Part shown: positions 9,649-19,541 of the stretch, piece after piece
Position numbering within the stretch: the first letter of the stretch is position 1
How the letters are laid out: every line of letters begins with the position of its first letter
Source of the DNA: Serratia rubidaea
GTDB lineage: Bacteria; Pseudomonadota; Gammaproteobacteria; Enterobacterales; Enterobacteriaceae
Assembly: GCA_901472405.1 (NCBI GenBank)
Contig: LR590463.1
Location: 3,100,001-3,164,000 of the forward strand
Reading direction: 5' to 3'
Length of the DNA: 64,000 nucleotides
Position numbers and translations under genes: made by a program
The notes under the pieces: generated by a model
The model's input: the letters and a program-made list of their open reading frames with translations, nothing else
Told to the model about the DNA's origin: nothing
Databases searched by the model: none

Positions 9649-10706
9649 ATGACGGTTTTTCATCGCCTGAATGTCGCCGCTATTGAACGCGAAACGCCGG
9701 ACGCCGTCGCCATTACCCTGCGCGTGCCCGACGAGCTGAAAAGCGCCTATCGCTATACCCCGGCCAGCACCTGACGCTGAAGGCCAGCCTCGATGGCGAA
9801 GAGCTGCGCCGCTGCTACTCCATCTGCAGCGCGCCGCAGGACGGGCTGCTGCAAATCGGCGTGAAGGCCATCCATCAGGGGCGCTTCTCGTCCTTTGTCA
9901 ATCAACGGCTCCGGGTCGGCGACGCGCTGGAGGTGATGGTGCCGCAGGGGCGCTTCGGCTACCAGCCGCAGGCGCAGCGCCACGGCAACTATCTGGCCAT
10001 CGCCGCCGGCTCCGGCATTACGCCGATGCTGTCCATCATCAAGGCCACCCTGCTGCTGGAGCCGGACAGCCAGTTCACGCTGATCTACGGCAACCGCAGC
10101 AGCCGCTCAGTGATGTTTAAAGAGGCGCTGTCCGATCTGAAAAACCGCTACCCGCAGCGCTTCCAGCCGCTGTACCTGTTCAGCCAGGAGAGCCTGGACA
10201 GCCCGCTGCTCAGCGGCCGCATCGACCAAGAACGCCTGCAGGCCATCGGCGCGACGCTGCTGGACTTCAGCGACTATCAGCACGCCTTTATCTGCGGCCC
10301 GGAAGCGATGATGGACGACGCCCAGCGCGTGCTGGAACAGGCCGGCATGCCGGCCGAGCGCATCCACAGCGAACGCTTCAACACCAGCGGCGTCAGCGTC
10401 AGACCGGCCGATGCCGCCGGGCGCAACGCCACCCGGGTGGCGATTCAGCTCGACGGCCGCCGCCAGGAGATCGACGTGACGGCGCAGGACGACAGCATTC
10501 TCGACGCCGCGCTGCGCCAGGGGGCGGATTTGCCCTACGCCTGTAAAGGCGGGGTCTGCGCCACCTGTAAATGCAAGCTGATCGCCGGCGAGGTCGAGAT
10601 GGGCGTCAATTACAGCCTCGAGCCGGATCAGCTGGCCGCCGGTTACATCCTCAGCTGTCAGTCGTGGCCGAAAGGCGACGGCGTGACGCTGGACTTCGAC
10701 GTGTAG
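9649..10706 (+). CDS. paaE: PaaE, NADPH-dependent reductase of the epoxidase (one frameshift)
   Basis: FAD/NAD reductase domain (about residues 1-230; RCYSIC, GSGITPML) followed by a C-terminal plant-type [2Fe-2S] ferredoxin domain with the ligand pattern CKGGVCATCKCK. It feeds electrons from NADPH to PaaA. The first 41 codons are in one frame and stop at 9772-9774. At 9762-9763 a G run is one base short; restoring it gives YTPGQHLTLKA and a protein of about 352 residues, the normal size. I treat the break as a sequencing error. Confidence 0.92.
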
Positions 10707-10715
10707 GAGCCGCCG

Positions 10716-11489
10716 ATGACAACCCCCTGGATATTGCATCAGCAGCAGGGCCGCGTGCTCACCCTGACGCTGCACCGCCCGCAGGCGCGTAACGCGCTCA
10801 GCACCCCCAGCCTGCAACAGCTGGTCGAACGGCTGGAGCAGGCCGAGGCCGACGACGACACCGGCGCGGTGGTGATCGCCGGCGGCGCGCGCTTTTTTGC
10901 CGCCGGCGCCGACCTGCACGAACTGCAGCAGCAGGATCTGCCCGCCACCCTGCGCGATCCGCGTCCACTGCTGTGGCAGCGGCTGGCCCAGTTCAGCAAG
11001 CCGCTGCTGGCGGCGGTCAACGGCTATGCGCTCGGCGCCGGCTGCGAGCTGGCGCTGGCCTGCGACATCGTAATCTGCGGCGAAAGCGCCCGCTTCGGCC
11101 TGCCGGAGATCACCCTCGGCCTGATGCCGGGCGCCGGCGGCACCCAGCGGCTGATTCGCTGCGTCGGCAAGTCCCGCGCCAGCCAGATGGTGCTGAGCGG
11201 CGAAGCCATCGACGCTCGTCTGGCGCTGCAGAGCGGGCTGGTGAGCGAAGTCTGCGTCGACGCGCTGACGCTGGAGCGCACGCAGCAGCTCGCCGCGCGC
11301 ATCGCGCAGCAGGCGCCGCTGGCGCTGCGCGCCGCCAAACAGGCGCTGCGTCAGGCCGATGAAACCGGGCTGACGCAGGGGCTGGCCATGGAGCGCCAGC
11401 AGTTTGCCGCGCTGGCCGCCACCGAAGATCGTCGTGAAGGCATTGCCGCCTTCTTCGAAAAACGTACCCCACACTATAAAGGGCGCTGA
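10716..11489 (+). CDS. paaF: PaaF, 2,3-dehydroadipyl-CoA hydratase
   Basis: 257-residue crotonase-fold protein with the oxyanion-hole segments FAAGADLHEL and NGYALGAGCELALACD and a catalytic Glu region in ITLGLMPGAGGTQRL. It hydrates 2,3-dehydroadipyl-CoA in the beta-oxidation-like end of the pathway. Full length for PaaF. Starts nine bases after the paaE stop and ends three bases before paaG. Confidence 0.93.
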   Translation: MTTPWILHQQQGRVLTLTLHRPQARNALSTPSLQQLVERLEQAEADDDTGAVVIAGGARFFAAGADLHELQQQDLPATLRDPRPLLWQRLAQFSKPLLAAVNGYALGAGCELALACDIVICGESARFGLPEITLGLMPGAGGTQRLIRCVGKSRASQMVLSGEAIDARLALQSGLVSEVCVDALTLERTQQLAARIAQQAPLALRAAKQALRQADETGLTQGLAMERQQFAALAATEDRREGIAAFFEKRTPHYKGR

Positions 11490-11492
11490 TCC

Positions 11493-12285
11493 ATGGATAA
11501 CAACCTGATTCTCACTCACCTCGACGCCGGCGTGCTGACCATCACCCTGAACCGCCCCGACCGGCTGAACAGCTTTAACGATGAGATGCACCACCAGTTG
11601 GCGGAAGCGCTGACCCTCGCCGAGCGCGATGAGGCGGTGCGCTGCGTACTGCTGACCGGCGCCGGACGCGGTTTCTGCGCCGGCCAGGATCTGAACGACC
11701 GCACCGTCAACGCCGACCAGCAGGCGCCGGATCTCGGCCTGTCGGTTGAGCGTTTCTACAACCCGCTGATTCCGCCGCCTGACCGCGCTGCCCAAGCCGA
11801 TCGTCTGCGCGGTGAACGGCGTGGCCGCCGGCGCCGGCGCCGCGCTGGCGATGGCCTGCGATATCGTTATCGCCGCCGACAACGCCAACTTTATCCAATC
11901 CTTCTGCAAGCTCGGGCTGGTGCCGGACTCCGGCGGCAGCTGGTTCCTGCCGCGTCTGGCGGGCCACGCCCGCGCGATGGGCATGGCGATGCTCGGCGAT
12001 AAGATCAGCGCCCGTCAGGCGCAGGAGTGGGGGCTGATCTGGCAGGTGGTGGACGGCGGCGAGCTGGAGGCCCATACCCAGGCGCTGGCGCGCCACCTGG
12101 CCACCCAGCCGACCTACGGCCTGGGGCTGATCAAAAAGGCCATCTACAGCGCCGCCACCAACACGCTGGATCAGCAGCTGGAGCTGGAGCGCGATCTGCA
12201 GCGTCTGGGCGGCCGCAGCGACGACTATCGCGAAGGCGTCAGCGCGTTCTTCGCCAAACGCCCACCGGTCTTCAGCGGAAAATAA
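11493..12285 (+). CDS. paaG: PaaG, ring-1,2-epoxyphenylacetyl-CoA isomerase (one frameshift)
   Basis: Second crotonase-family enzyme of the operon. It converts the ring epoxide to oxepin-CoA and also isomerises enoyl-CoA intermediates. Seen: TGAGRGFCAGQDLNDR, then NGVAAGAGAALAMACD and FCKLGLVPDSGGSWFLPRLA in a second frame. At 11772-11773 one extra C (CC for C) breaks the frame; removing it gives NPLIRRLTALPKPIVCAVNG and about 263 residues, the family length. Confidence 0.92.
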
Positions 12286-12287
12286 TC

Positions 12288-13823
12288 ATGAACGCAACTT
12301 CCCTTACCCCGCCCGTGGCGGTGATCGGCGCGGGCACCATGGGCATCGGCATCGCGCAGGTCGCCGCCGCCGCCGGGCACCCGGTCGCCCTGTACGATAT
12401 TGACCGCCCCGCCGCCGAGCGCGCGTACGAGACGCTGAGCCGACGCCTGATGCGCCGGGTCGATGCCGGCAAGGCGGATCGCGACGCCAGCGAACGGCTG
12501 CTGGCGCGCATCCGCATCGCCGGCGCGCTGACGGAGCTGGCCGACAGCGCGCTGGTGATCGAAGCCGTGGCGGAAAAGCTGGCGATCAAACAGGACCTGT
12601 TCCGCGAGCTGGAGGAGATTTGCCCGGCCGATACGCTGTTCGCCAGCAACACTTCGTCGCTGTCGATTACCGCCATCGCCGCCGCGCTGCGACATCCGCA
12701 GCGCATGGCCGGCATGCACTTTTTCAATCCGGCACCGCTGATGCAGCTGGTGGAGATTGTCGACGGGCTGGAAACCAGCGCGCAGACGCGTGAACGCCTG
12801 AACCGGCTGGCGCTGCAGTGGGGTAAGCGGCCGGTGCACTGCCGCTCGACGCCGGGCTTTATCGTCAACCGCGTCGCCCGGCCGTTCTATGCCGAAACGC
12901 TGCGGGCGCTGGAAGAGCAAATCGCCGATGCGGCGACGCTGGACGCGGTGCTGCGCGACGCCGGCGGCTTCGCCATGGGGCCGCTGCAGCTGACCGACCT
13001 GATCGGCCAGGACGTTAATTTCGCCGTCACCCAGTCGGTGTTTCACGCCTTCTTCAACGATACGCGCTTCACCCCGTCGCTGGCGCAGCAGGAGCGGGTG
13101 GCCGCCGGCCATCTGGGGCGCAAGAGCGGCCGCGGCTTCTACCGCTATGGCGACGATGCCGATGCGCCGCAGGCAAGCTACGCCGCCGCGGCGCATGCCG
13201 GTCCGCTGGCCCGGGTCACGCTGCACGGCGACTGGTCGCCGCTGGCGGATTTCGCCGCGCTGCTGACGGAAAATGCGGCCTCGGTCAAACAACCCGGCCA
13301 GACCAGCCCGCTGGCGACGATCGATGATGTTACTTTTATGTTAACTAACGGCCAGTCCGCCAGTCAGGTGGCCGAGAATACCGGCACGCCGGTGGTGCTG
13401 TTCGATCTGTCGGCCGATTACCGGCGGGCGGACACCCTGGTTATCAGCTGCGCGGCGCAAAACAACCCTCAGGATAACGCCAAAGTGATTCAGTTCCTGC
13501 AATCGCTGGGAAAACGGGTCATCACCCTGCCGGATTATCCCGGCCTGCTGGTGATGCGCACCGTCGCCATGTTGGTCAATGAGGCGCTGGACGTGGTCAA
13601 CAAAGGCATCGCCAGCGCCGCCGATACCGATAACGCCATGCGCTTCGGCGTTAACTATCCGCGCGGGCCGCTGGCCTGGGGACAGGCGCTGGGCTGGAAA
13701 CACATCCTCGCCACGCTGGAAAATCTGCAGCGCTTCTATCTGGAAGAGCGCTACCGTCCGCTGCCGCTGCTGCGCCGCTACGCCGCCGGCCACGCCCTTC
13801 CCCCGTCAGGAGCCGAATCATGA
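12288..13823 (+). CDS. paaH: PaaH, 3-hydroxyadipyl-CoA dehydrogenase
   Basis: 511 residues. The N-terminal NAD-binding fold starts with VIGAGTMGIGIAQVAAAAG (about residue 13) and contains FASNTSSLSIT and MHFFNPAPLM; a C-terminal 3-hydroxyacyl-CoA dehydrogenase domain follows, duplicated as in other PaaH proteins. It oxidises 3-hydroxyadipyl-CoA to 3-oxoadipyl-CoA. Start 12288 is two bases after the paaG stop. Its stop overlaps the paaI start (ATGA). Intact, though longer than E. coli PaaH (475). Confidence 0.94.
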   Translation: MNATSLTPPVAVIGAGTMGIGIAQVAAAAGHPVALYDIDRPAAERAYETLSRRLMRRVDAGKADRDASERLLARIRIAGALTELADSALVIEAVAEKLAIKQDLFRELEEICPADTLFASNTSSLSITAIAAALRHPQRMAGMHFFNPAPLMQLVEIVDGLETSAQTRERLNRLALQWGKRPVHCRSTPGFIVNRVARPFYAETLRALEEQIADAATLDAVLRDAGGFAMGPLQLTDLIGQDVNFAVTQSVFHAFFNDTRFTPSLAQQERVAAGHLGRKSGRGFYRYGDDADAPQASYAAAAHAGPLARVTLHGDWSPLADFAALLTENAASVKQPGQTSPLATIDDVTFMLTNGQSASQVAENTGTPVVLFDLSADYRRADTLVISCAAQNNPQDNAKVIQFLQSLGKRVITLPDYPGLLVMRTVAMLVNEALDVVNKGIASAADTDNAMRFGVNYPRGPLAWGQALGWKHILATLENLQRFYLEERYRPLPLLRRYAAGHALPPSGAES

Positions 13824-14259
13824 ACGCCAATACGCCGCGCGCGCTGGCGCAGCGCTGCGCCGAACATATGTTTCAACAAGACAGCTGCGCCCAGGCGATG
13901 GGCATGCGGCTGGAGGCGGTCGACTGCGGCTTCGCGCAGGTCAGCATGGAGGTCGGCCCGCAGATGCTGAACGGCCACCGCACCTGTCACGGCGGCCAGC
14001 TGTTCAGCCTGGCCGATACCGCCTTCGCCTACGCCTGCAACAGTCAGGGGCTGGCGGCGGTCGCCGCCGGCTGCAGCATCGATTTTATCCGCCCGGCGCT
14101 GGCCGGCGATCGGCTGATCGCCAGCGCCGAGGTGCGTCATCAGGGTAAAACCGGCGGGCTGTACGACGTGGAAATTATCAATCAACGGGGGAAAACCGTG
14201 GCCTGGTTCCGCGGCCGCGCCACCGCCTTGGCCATCAGCTTCTGGAGGAACAGCCATGA
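13820..14259 (+). CDS. paaI: PaaI, hydroxyphenylacetyl-CoA thioesterase (one frameshift)
   Basis: Hotdog-fold thioesterase with the motif HGGQLFSLADTAFAYACN (about residues 54-71). It removes stalled CoA thioesters and frees CoA. The open frame runs past the expected end. At 14220-14221 a C run is one base short; restoring it gives an ending GHQLLEEQP and a stop that overlaps the paaJ start by four bases (ATGA), about 146 residues, which fits the family. Confidence 0.9.
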
Positions 14260-15463
14260 ACCACGCCTTTATCTGCGACGGGGTACGCACGCCGATCGGC
14301 CGCTACGGCGGCGCGCTGGCGACGGTGCGCGCCGACGATCTGGCCGCCCTGCCGCTGCGGGCGCTGATGGCGCGTCACCCGCAGGTCGACTGGACGCAGG
14401 TTGACGATGTGATCCTCGGCTGCGCCAACCAGGCCGGGGAGGATAACCGCAACCTGGCGCGCATGGCGCTGCTGCTGGCCGGGCTGCCGCAGAGCGTCTC
14501 CGGCACCACCGTCAACCGGCTGTGCGGCTCCGGGTTGGACGCACTGGCGATCGCCGCCCGCAGCATCAAGGCCGGCGAAGCGCATCTGCTGTTGGCCGGC
14601 GGCGCAGAGTCGATGACCCGCGCGCCGCTGGTGATGGGCAAGGCCGACAGCGCCTTCAGCCGCCAGGCGCAGATGTTTGACACCACCATCGGCTGGCGCT
14701 TCGTCAACCCGCTGATGCAGCAGCAGTTCGGCACCGACTCAATGCCGGAAACCGCCGAAAACGTCGGCCGCGCAGTTCGCGATCGATCGCGCCGATCAGG
14801 ACGCCTTCGCCCTGCGCAGCCAGCAGCGCGCCGCCAGGGCGCAGGCCGCCGGCATTCTGGCGCAGGAAATCGTGCCGGTCAGCATTGCAGGGAAAAAAGG
14901 CGCGGTGACCCGGGTGAGCGAGGATGAACACCCGCGCCCGGAAACCTCGCTGGCGCAGCTGCAGGCGCTGAAAACCCCGTTCCGCCAGCCCGGCAGCGTC
15001 ACCGCCGGCAACGCTTCCGGCGTTAACGACGGTGCGGCGGCGCTGATCGTCGCCTCGGAGGCGATGGCGCTGCAGCAGGGGCTGACGCCGCGCGCGCGCA
15101 TTGTCGCCACCGCCGCCTGCGGCGTGGAGCCGCGCCTGATGGGGATCGGCCCGCTGCCGGCCGCCCGCCGGGTGCTGGAGATCGCCGGGCTGAGCCTGGC
15201 GCAAATGGACGTGATTGAGCTTAACGAGGCGTTCGCCGCCCAGGCGCTGGCGGTGCTGCGCCAGCTCGGCCTGCCGGACGACGCCGAACAGGTCAACCCC
15301 AACGGCGGCGCCATCGCGCTCGGCCACCCCGCTGGGCATGAGCGGCGCCAGACTGGCGCTGACCGCCATGCACGAACTGGAACGGCGGGACGGCCGCTAT
15401 GCGCTGTGCACCATGTGCATCGGCGTCGGTCAGGGCATCGCCATGATTATTGAACGCGTCTAA
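14256..15463 (+). CDS. paaJ: PaaJ, 3-oxoadipyl-CoA / 3-oxo-5,6-dehydrosuberyl-CoA thiolase (two frameshifts)
   Basis: Thiolase with the nucleophilic Cys in [11 protein letters not shown] (about residue 90), [12 protein letters not shown], a GHP segment, and [10 protein letters not shown] near the C-terminus. It catalyses the two thiolytic steps that release acetyl-CoA and succinyl-CoA. Two one-base overcalls, at 14766-14767 (GG) and 15327-15330 (CCCC), break the frame. Removing them gives 401 residues, the E. coli PaaJ length. Confidence 0.92.
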
Positions 15464-15479
15464 CACTGAGGCCAAAATA

Positions 15480-16787
15480 ATGACAACCAATCCCCAGCCC
15501 CTCGACACCATTGAGTTCGCCTCGCGCGACGAGATTGAAGCGCTGCAGCTGCGGCGCCTGAAGTGGACCCTGAACCACGCCTACCAGAACGTGCCGATGT
15601 ATAAGCGCAAGTTCGATCAGGCCGGCGTCCACCCTGACGATTTACGCCAGCTGAGCGATCTGGCGCTGTTCCCCTACACCACCAAGCAGGATCTGCGCGA
15701 CAACTACCCGTTCGACACCTTCGCCGTGCCGATGGAACAGGTGGTGCGCGTGCACGCCTCCTCCGGCACCACCGGGCGGCCGACGGTGGTGGGCTATACC
15801 CAGCGCGATATCGACAACTGGCCGACATCGTGGCGCGCAGCCTGCGCGCCGCCGGCGCCACGTCGCGGGATAAAGTGCACGTCGCCTACGGCTACGGCCT
15901 GTTTACCGGCGGGCTGGGCGCCCACTACGGCGCAGAGCGGCTGGGGGCAACGGTGATCCCGATGTCCGGCGGACAGACGGAAAAGCAGGCGCAGCTGATC
16001 CTCGACTTTAAGCCCGACGTGATTATGGTGACGCCCTCCTACTGCCTGACGCTGATTGACGAGCTGGAGCGCAAGCTGGGCGGCGACGCGCGCGGCTGTT
16101 CGCTGCGTATCGGCGTGTTCGGCGCCGAACCGTGGACCGAGGCGCTGCGCCATGAAATCGAAACCCGCATGGGCATCAAGGCGCTGGATATTTACGGCCT
16201 GTCGGAAGTGATGGGGGCCGGGGGTGGCGATGGAGTGCGCCGAAAGCGGCGGCGGCCCCACCATCTGGGAAGACCATTTCCTGCCGGAGATTATCGACCC
16301 GGACAGCGGCGCGCCGCTGGCGGACGGCGAGCACGGCGAACTGGTGTTCACCACGCTGACCAAAGAGGCGCTGCCGGTGATCCGCTACCGCACCCGCGAT
16401 CTGACCCGCCTGCTGCCGGGCGACGCGCGCCAGATGCGGCGCATGGGCAAAATCACCGGTCGTTCCGACGATATGCTGATCATCCGCGGCGTCAACGTTT
16501 TCCCGTCGCAGCTTGAAGAGCAGATTATGCAGTTCGAACATCTGTCGCCCCACTATCAGCTGCAGGTCAGCCGCGCCGGCCACCTGGATACGCTGGCGGT
16601 GCGGGTGGAGCTGAAGGAGACGGCGCTCCACCTCAGCCACCAGCAGCGCTGCGATATCTGCCACCAGCTGCGCCACCATATCAAATCGATCGTCGGCGTC
16701 AGCACCGACGTCAGCATCGCCAACTGCGGCGATATCCCGCGTTCGGAAGGCAAGGCGCAGCGGGTGGTTGACCTGCGTCCCCGCTGA
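15480..16787 (+). CDS. paaK: PaaK, phenylacetate-CoA ligase (two frameshifts)
   Basis: Adenylate-forming enzyme that activates phenylacetate with ATP and CoA, the entry step of the pathway. Seen: [16 protein letters not shown] (P-loop), YGLSEVMG, and [16 protein letters not shown] near the C-terminal domain. One G is missing at 15820-15821 and one is extra in the run at 16213-16217; correcting both gives about 435 residues, the family length. Last gene of the catabolic unit, followed by a 91-base spacer with room for the paaX promoter. Confidence 0.92.
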
Positions 16788-16878
16788 CGCCGCCGGCGCC
16801 AGGGACGGCGCTGCCGCTGGCAGCGGCAGAGGGATATGGTAATGTGGTGACTCACCGTAGCCTAACTCGTGGAAAAAT

Positions 16879-17819
16879 ATGGAACAAAAACTGGATGACT
16901 TTATCCACCATGCATTAGAGGCTCAGCCGATTAGCGGCACGTCGCTGATTATTTCCCTGTATGGCGATGCGCTGAGCCATCGCGGCGGCGAAGTGTGGCT
17001 GGGCAGCCTGAGCGCCCTGCTGGAATCGATGGGCTTTGGCGATCGCTTTGTGCGCACCTCAGTATTCCGCCTGCAAAAAGAGGGCTGGCTGGACGTAGAA
17101 AAAATCGGCCGCCGCAGCTATTACCGCGTGACCGAACAGGGTATGCGCCAGTTCCGCCACGCCGAATCCAAGATTTACCTGAGCGAGCAGCCAGAGTGGG
17201 ACGGCAAGTGGGAGCTGTTGCTGCTGGAAACGGCGGAAAAAAGCGAGCGCGCACGGCTGAAGAAACAGCTGGGCTGGCTGGGGTTCGGCCAGTTGGCCAG
17301 CAACCTGATGGCGGCGCCGACGCACGCGCAGACCGACGTCACCGCCCTGCTCGGCGAGCTGAACGCCAGCGAGCAGGTGATCTATTTTCGCGCCGACTAT
17401 CCCTACGCCCGCTCCGAAGACACCCTGCGCCAGCGGGTGGCCGACTGCTGGGCGCTGGAGCAGGTCGCCGGCTACTATCATGAGTTTATCGTCTCCTTCC
17501 GCCCGCTGATGGCGCTGCTGCGCGAGGCGGACGACGCGGCGCTGACGCCCCGGCGCTGCTTTCAGATCAAGCTATTATTAATTCACTTCTTCCGCCGCGT
17601 GGTGCTGAAAGACCCGCTGCTGCCGGATGCGCTGCTGCCCGCCCAGTGGGAGGGCAAATCGCCCGCAACCTGTGCATCAATATTTATCAGCGCGTCGACC
17701 GCGCCGCGACGGAGTATGTCAGCGCGCTGGCGGAAACCACCATCGGCGCCCTGCCGGCGCCCGCAGCCGGCTATTACCGGCGCTTTGGCGGCCTGCCGCG
17801 CGATAACGTCACCTATTGA
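16879..17819 (+). CDS. paaX: PaaX, phenylacetyl-CoA-responsive repressor (one frameshift)
   Basis: GntR-like winged-helix regulator of the paa genes. The N-terminal DNA-binding region ([34 protein letters not shown]) and the PaaX central and C-terminal domains are seen. At 17652-17654 the G run is one base short; restoring it gives [16 protein letters not shown] and an ending DNVTY with stop at 17817-17819, 313 residues. Without correction the frame runs on with unrelated residues. Followed after 11 bases by paaY. Confidence 0.9.
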
Positions 17820-17830
17820 GGAGTAACCCC

Positions 17831-18427
17831 ATGCCTGTATATCAAATTGACGGCCTGACGCCGGTGGTCGACCCCAGCAGCTATGTGCATCCGACGGCGG
17901 TGCTGATCGGCGATGTGATTATCGGCAAAGGGGTGTATATCGGCCCCAACGCCAGCCTGCGCGGCGACTTCGGCCGGCTGGTGATTGAGGACGGCGCCAA
18001 TATTCAGGACAACTGCGTGATGCACGGTTTCCCGCAGCAGGACACGGTGGTGGAACAGGACGGCCATATCGGTCACGGCGCGATCCTGCACGGCTGCCGG
18101 ATCGGCCGCAACGCGATGGTCGGTATGAATGCGGTGGTGATGGACGGCGCGGTCATCGGTGAAAACACCATCGTCGGCGCCTGTTCGTTTATCAAGGCCG
18201 CGGCGGTATTTGACGCCAATAAGCTGGTGCTCGGCAGCCCGGCGCGGGTGCTGCGCGAGCTGACCGAACAGGAACTGAGCTGGAAGCGCGTCGGCACCCA
18301 GGAGTATCAGGATCTGGTGACGCGCTGCAAAACCACCCTGCGGGAAGTGGCGCCGCTGAGCGAGCCGGAGCCGGACCGCCAGCGGCTGACCTTCGGCGAT
18401 CGCCTGGTGCCGAAAAGCCAGCTGTAA
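17831..18427 (+). CDS. paaY: PaaY, hexapeptide-repeat thioesterase
   Basis: 198 residues of left-handed beta-helix repeats, with the gamma-carbonic-anhydrase-like His positions in [10 protein letters not shown] and [12 protein letters not shown]. In E. coli PaaY hydrolyses CoA esters of toxic ring-hydroxylated by-products and supports PaaX-mediated control. ATG 17831 follows a GAGGAG site. Co-transcribed with paaX. Intact. Confidence 0.93.
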   Translation: MPVYQIDGLTPVVDPSSYVHPTAVLIGDVIIGKGVYIGPNASLRGDFGRLVIEDGANIQDNCVMHGFPQQDTVVEQDGHIGHGAILHGCRIGRNAMVGMNAVVMDGAVIGENTIVGACSFIKAAAVFDANKLVLGSPARVLRELTEQELSWKRVGTQEYQDLVTRCKTTLREVAPLSEPEPDRQRLTFGDRLVPKSQL

Positions 18428-18459
18428 GCCGCCGACGGGGGGCCGCCGCGGGCAATCCG

Positions 18460-18866
18460 TCACCGTGTCGCGGCCACCTTGAGCGAACCATGCTCGCGGT
18501 ACAGTCTGAACGACGCCGAGTAGCTGTTCCCGCCGGCCGCCGGGCATCGGTAAAGAAAGTTTCCACCTGGATACCATATTGGCCGCCCGCCTTAAACGAA
18601 TAACCGAAATCAGGAATACAGCGGCCGGAAAATACGGGGACGGGATTTACGCTGGCGTCTGCAGCAAAATATTTGCGGAAAATGCGCCCCTCTGCATCAA
18701 CGATTTGTAATCCGTTCAGGTATTCATTTTTCCCTGCCGGGATAGACACGCACAGACGATTATCCTTGATAGTCACCTCGGCTGGCTGGATATCCAGCAG
18801 CCTGGACTCGCAGGCAGTCAGCAGCACAGCGCTACAGACCACAATGGTTAATTTGATATTTAGCAC
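18460..18866 (-). CDS. Putative T6SS-type immunity periplasmic lipoprotein (one frameshift)
   Basis: Starts at GTG 18866 with AAGGA upstream. The signal sequence LTIVVCSAVLLTAC ends in a lipobox (LTAC), so a lipid-anchored periplasmic protein is expected. The body (DNRLCVSIP, GRCIPDFGYSFKAGGQYGIQVE) resembles the family of short lipoproteins annotated as type VI secretion immunity proteins. A G/C run near 18529-18531 is one base short; restoring it gives an ending NSYSASFRLYREHGSLKV and 135 residues. It follows the metallopeptidase-like gene by 12 bases, which supports a toxin/immunity pair. Family assignment is from memory. Confidence 0.6.
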
Positions 18867-18878
18867 AATGGTGAGTCC

Positions 18879-19416
18879 TTATGGAAAACGGGCAAGCGTT
18901 GCACGGTATTTTCCCCCCAATGGTTCTTCTATCGGGCCGCCCTCTATAGGTAACCACAGGGCGTGGTTTCCGGCGCTGAATATCCCACTCATCAAACCCG
19001 TATGTCTTTAATACATAATAATCAGCCACTATCTGAGCCTGTTGTTCTAATGAGTATTTCAGCATTGGCTTTCCATCCAGCATATAAGAATAACTAGTGG
19101 CCCAACTCAGCAAGCCACGAGTCCTCACCCACATCCCCCTCTGATGTTGCCATACATGCATCATTTCATGAATAAAGAGATGTTCTATTTCGGTCGTTAC
19201 ATGTAGTGCCGCAAAATCCGGCATATATAGCTCTTTTCTAAAGTACAGCTCACCATTTGGCGCCATTGCTGTACCACTACGCTGTAAACCAAACGGGAGA
19301 TAACTGTCACAATGAACCCACACTCTGGGATAATCAATTGAACCACCAAAAACAGTCTTTGCTAAAGCGACCTCCCGCAACGTCAAAAGTCTGAGCCTTC
19401 CTTCTTCCCTTTGCAT
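18879..19416 (-). CDS. Stand-alone metallopeptidase-like toxin, VgrG2b-toxin-domain type (one frameshift)
   Basis: About 178 residues with a zinc-metallopeptidase motif HEMMHVWQHQ (HExxH) near residue 80 and a downstream EQQAQIVADYY segment that could give the third ligand. This resembles the toxic C-terminal domain of Pseudomonas VgrG2b. There is no signal peptide and no VgrG, PAAR or Rhs part in the window. At 18984-18986 one extra G breaks the frame; removing it gives an ending GGKYRATLARFP with stop at 18879, 12 bases before the lipoprotein. As written the frame runs to 18832. The start is one of three clustered codons (19416-19422) after AGGGAG. Confidence 0.6.
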
Positions 19417-19541
19417 CATCACTCCCTGTTCCTGCCGTTATTTAAAGTCCGGTAAAACCACTATAAATAAAAGGCTATACTTTTACTCTCAGAATCCGTC
19501 GCAAAATCACGCATACTCCTGCAGTAGGCGCTTCCGCCCCG

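Noticed and set aside
10107..11984. Long minus-strand open frame of 625 codons across paaE-paaG
   Set aside because: Antisense shadow of high-GC coding sequence; its residue composition is His/Gln/Arg-rich and it passes through the real genes.
13820..14404. PaaI with a 50-residue C-terminal extension
   Set aside because: The extension is the paaJ start read out of frame; adding one C at 14220 gives the normal PaaI end overlapping paaJ.
4969..17826. Widespread pseudogenisation of the phenylacetate operon
   Set aside because: Each break is corrected by one base in a homopolymer run and the corrected proteins have normal length and motifs; the gene order and overlaps are intact.
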